Below are positions 23,941 to 25,570 of a stretch of DNA of 25,570 nt, one piece after another. Source of the DNA: Sphingobium sp. (GTDB lineage: Bacteria > Pseudomonadota > Alphaproteobacteria > Sphingomonadales > Sphingomonadaceae); the NCBI RefSeq assembly GCF_003248505.1, contig NZ_QFOA01000047.1, positions 1-25,570 of the forward strand, written 5' to 3'. The notes under the pieces were generated by a model. It saw only the letters and a list, made by a program, of their open reading frames with translations. It had not been told where the DNA came from and searched no databases. The position numbers and the translations under genes were made by a program. Each line of letters starts with the position of its first letter. Position 1 is the stretch's first letter.

Positions 23941-24163
23941 TCCACGAGCCGTGACCGCGCGCGAGCGTGCTCCACTCAATCTGGCGGGCCTCATCCGCGC
24001 CCCGCGCCAGCGCTCAGCCGAGCGCGCGCCGGGCTACGAGAGGGCCGGGATGCCGGCGGTCGCGCTCCTCCGGAGCCGTCCAGCGTCGCCGTCGGCCGAC
24101 AACGATTCCCATCGGTGCCGGCAGGCATGTGTTTGGACGGCTCCGCACCCAAGGAGACCATCA

Positions 24164-24481
24164 ATGCTCAAGATGCTTCGGGGCCGGACGTTCCGCACGA
24201 TCGACGCGGCCGTCCTGATCCTGCTCGCCGCACTCGCGGGGACGACCATGGCCCACGCCTTCACCGCTCCCGCGGCGGGCGATCTCGGTTACGATATCTA
24301 CGACATTGTCGTGAACCAGGGCGTCAAGGGCCCGCTCGGTTTCGTCGCGGGCGTCGCCGCCTTCCTGTTCGGCGTCAGTCGCCTGTTCAGCAACATCATG
24401 ATCGGCATTCCGACGATCGTGGCTGCCGTCTGCCTGATCAAGGCGGACAGCATCCTCCAGACCTTCGGCATGGTGATCTGA
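24164..24481 (+). CDS. traA: TraA-like conjugative pilin precursor
   Basis: ATG 24164 follows AAGGAGACC, giving 105 residues; an in-frame ATG at 23927 has no comparable site and would add a proline/arginine-rich stretch unlike a signal peptide. A leader peptide ends near AHA (residue 32). Mature sequence has two membrane segments (about 57-72, GPLGFVAGVAAFLFGV; and about 78-93, IMIGIPTIVAAVCLIK) separated by a short basic loop, as in F-type pilins. Position directly before TraL and TraE fits the F order A-L-E-K. There is a 223-bp gap before it with no gene. Confidence 0.8.
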   Translation: MLKMLRGRTFRTIDAAVLILLAALAGTTMAHAFTAPAAGDLGYDIYDIVVNQGVKGPLGFVAGVAAFLFGVSRLFSNIMIGIPTIVAAVCLIKADSILQTFGMVI

Positions 24482-24593
24482 CGCATCGGCGTGCGGGCCG
24501 GCGCGACCGGTCCAGCACGCCTTCCGGGACGGGGGGTGATGGTCATTCCCCGGAAGTCACGCTGACGGCGTGATGAAGCAAGGGAGAAGGGCG

Positions 24594-24860
24594 TTGGACG
24601 AACGTCTTCCACAGTTCCTGCATCGGCCGGTCCAGATCCTCTGGTTCGATAGCCAGGAATTCATTGTGGTCATGTCGACCATCTTCGTCGCCGTCATCGT
24701 CGGCGGAATGATCGGCTGGGCGCTCCTCGGTGTCCTTCTCCTCTTCATCCCCTGGAAGCGCAGCAAGCCGCGCGGGTTCATCCCGCACCTCGCCTGGCGC
24801 TGGGGGCTCCTCAAATTCCGCAACTATCCGGGTCCGACCCAGACCCGCTTCTTCGAGTAG
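24594..24860 (+). CDS. traL: TraL-like pilus assembly protein
   Basis: TTG 24594 is chosen because GGAG lies 7 nt upstream; ATG 24570 or 24573 would add 7-8 residues without a good ribosome site. The 88-residue product (about 90 in F) starts DERLPQFLHRPVQILWF, the conserved TraL entry, then has a hydrophobic membrane region (about 24-52) and a basic tail ending in FRNYPGPTQTRFFE. It is an inner-membrane component of the type IV secretion channel. TraE follows 5 bp later. Confidence 0.82.
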   Translation: MDERLPQFLHRPVQILWFDSQEFIVVMSTIFVAVIVGGMIGWALLGVLLLFIPWKRSKPRGFIPHLAWRWGLLKFRNYPGPTQTRFFE

Positions 24861-24865
24861 CGAAC

Positions 24866-25528
24866 ATGCCCCACCCCTCCAGACGCAAACAGGCAGCCGA
24901 CATGATCGGCGACGTGCGCCCGAGCTGGCACCTGCACCGGTATCTGCAGGGCTCGGCGAACCTGTTCGAAGAGAACCGGCTGCTCAAGTTCGCGATTGCC
25001 GGCCTGTTCGGCATCACGGCGGTGCTGGGCGCGGTCGTCTACACCTCGAACCAGAATGCGCGGACGGTGATCGTCCCGTTCGGTGCGAGCGGCGATCTGT
25101 ACGTCACCGGCAACAAGCCTTCGGCGACCTACCTGCGTACGATCACGCGCAACATCGTCAGCATGGCGGGGACCTATTCATCCTATTCCGCCGACCGCCA
25201 ATTCCAGGAGCTGCTGAGCCTCGTCCATCCGAGCGCCTTCAACGGCCTGCGCGACAGCCTCAACCGGCTGCTCGACGAGCTCAACAGCAATTCGACGCTC
25301 TCGATCGCCACCTACATCCGCTCCGATCTGCCGGTGACGTACACCGACAATGAGATCGTCGTGCCCGTGGAGAAAGTCCGGGTGATCGGCGGCGTGATCC
25401 GCAAGTTCCGCGGCAATCTGCGCATTCGCTACGCGATCGACAATGGCCGCTTCTGGCTGACCGCCCTTCAGGAGGAGAATGGCATGAAAGAAACCAGCTC
25501 CAATAGATCGGAGTCACTACTGCCATGA
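24866..25528 (+). CDS. traE: TraE-like type IV secretion protein (VirB5/VirB8-position pilus assembly component)
   Basis: The 220-residue protein has a cytoplasmic N-terminus, one membrane helix at about 39-59 (LLKFAIAGLFGITAVLGAVVY) and a periplasmic domain, the topology of F-type TraE. Conserved segments include YLRTITRNIVSMAGTYS and RKFRGNLRIRYAIDNGRFWLTAL. ATG 24866 has only a weak ribosome site; ATG 24902 is an alternative. Its stop overlaps the next start as ATGA, so translation of the next gene is coupled. Confidence 0.85.
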   Translation: MPHPSRRKQAADMIGDVRPSWHLHRYLQGSANLFEENRLLKFAIAGLFGITAVLGAVVYTSNQNARTVIVPFGASGDLYVTGNKPSATYLRTITRNIVSMAGTYSSYSADRQFQELLSLVHPSAFNGLRDSLNRLLDELNSNSTLSIATYIRSDLPVTYTDNEIVVPVEKVRVIGGVIRKFRGNLRIRYAIDNGRFWLTALQEENGMKETSSNRSESLLP

Positions 25529-25570
25529 CCGACGTTGCAGCGATATCGGCGCCGTGCATCCTCATCCCAC
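25525..25570 (+). CDS. Start of a probable TraK gene, cut by the window edge
   Basis: ATG 25525 overlaps the TraE stop by four bases. Fifteen codons are visible (MTDVAAISAPCILIP), too few to identify the protein. F-type operons place traK after traE, so TraK is expected; this rests on gene order only. Confidence 0.5.
   Translation, partial: MTDVAAISAPCILIP

Noticed and set aside
23927..24163. Extended N-terminus for the TraA pilin from ATG 23927
   Set aside because: ATG 24164 has a strong AAGGAG site and a proper leader peptide; the extension is arginine/proline-rich and would bury the signal sequence.
1..25570. CRISPR arrays, tRNA or rRNA genes, complete insertion sequences
   Set aside because: No regularly spaced direct repeats, no tRNA-like cloverleaf, no rRNA sequence and no transposase with terminal repeats were seen on reading; short or degenerate examples could be missed by eye.

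Overview
The window looks like part of a large conjugative plasmid or integrative conjugative element from an alphaproteobacterium, most likely a sphingomonad (Sphingomonas, Sphingobium, Novosphingobium or Sphingopyxis). The grounds are the high GC content, an F-type transfer operon of the kind found on sphingomonad megaplasmids, and an accessory block (LuxI/LuxR beside a PhyH oxygenase; a lasso-peptide cluster with isopeptidase, TonB receptor and FecI/FecR) typical of that group. The assignment is from gene content, not from a database search.

Layout. (1) 43-5705, minus strand: element backbone with a small unknown ORF, a CHC2/Toprim primase-like protein, a ParB-like protein, and the front half of a strawberry-notch-type methyltransferase/helicase that ends early near the left edge. 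(2) 5924-6742, plus: a protein of unknown family. (3) 7106-9889, plus: a quorum-sensing block of LuxR receptor, LuxI acyl-homoserine-lactone synthase, PhyH-type dioxygenase and MarR-type regulator; the last three are packed as an operon. (4) 10231-16678, plus: ECF sigma factor, FecR-type anti-sigma factor, TonB receptor with an N-terminal signalling (STN) domain, and a secreted prolyl-oligopeptidase-fold lasso-peptide isopeptidase. (5) 16593-20473, minus: XRE and GntR regulators (coupled), a 43-codon lasso precursor gene (A), a strong intergenic hairpin, the leader-binding/leader-peptidase protein (B) and the asparagine-synthetase-like cyclase (C). (6) 20842-22524, minus: two unrecognised proteins, one with a membrane anchor and an SH3-like domain. 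(7) 22875 to the right edge, plus: the beginning of an F-type type IV secretion operon (small secreted protein, DsbC-like protein, TraA, TraL, TraE, start of a probable TraK).

How it fits together. The precursor encodes a predicted 21-residue core with an 8-residue Gly1-Asp8 ring. B removes the leader and C closes the ring. No McjD-like exporter is seen, as is usual for isopeptidase-containing clusters. The receptor probably binds and imports the threaded peptide (or a related compound) and signals through FecR to the sigma factor; the isopeptidase then opens the ring. The island therefore carries genes to make, sense, import and destroy one peptide, next to genes that make and sense an acyl-homoserine lactone, all between the maintenance and transfer modules of a mobile element. 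That combination, the previously unlisted precursor gene, and several candidate RNA and DNA control sites are the most interesting content. The link between quorum sensing and lasso-peptide production is inference from proximity.
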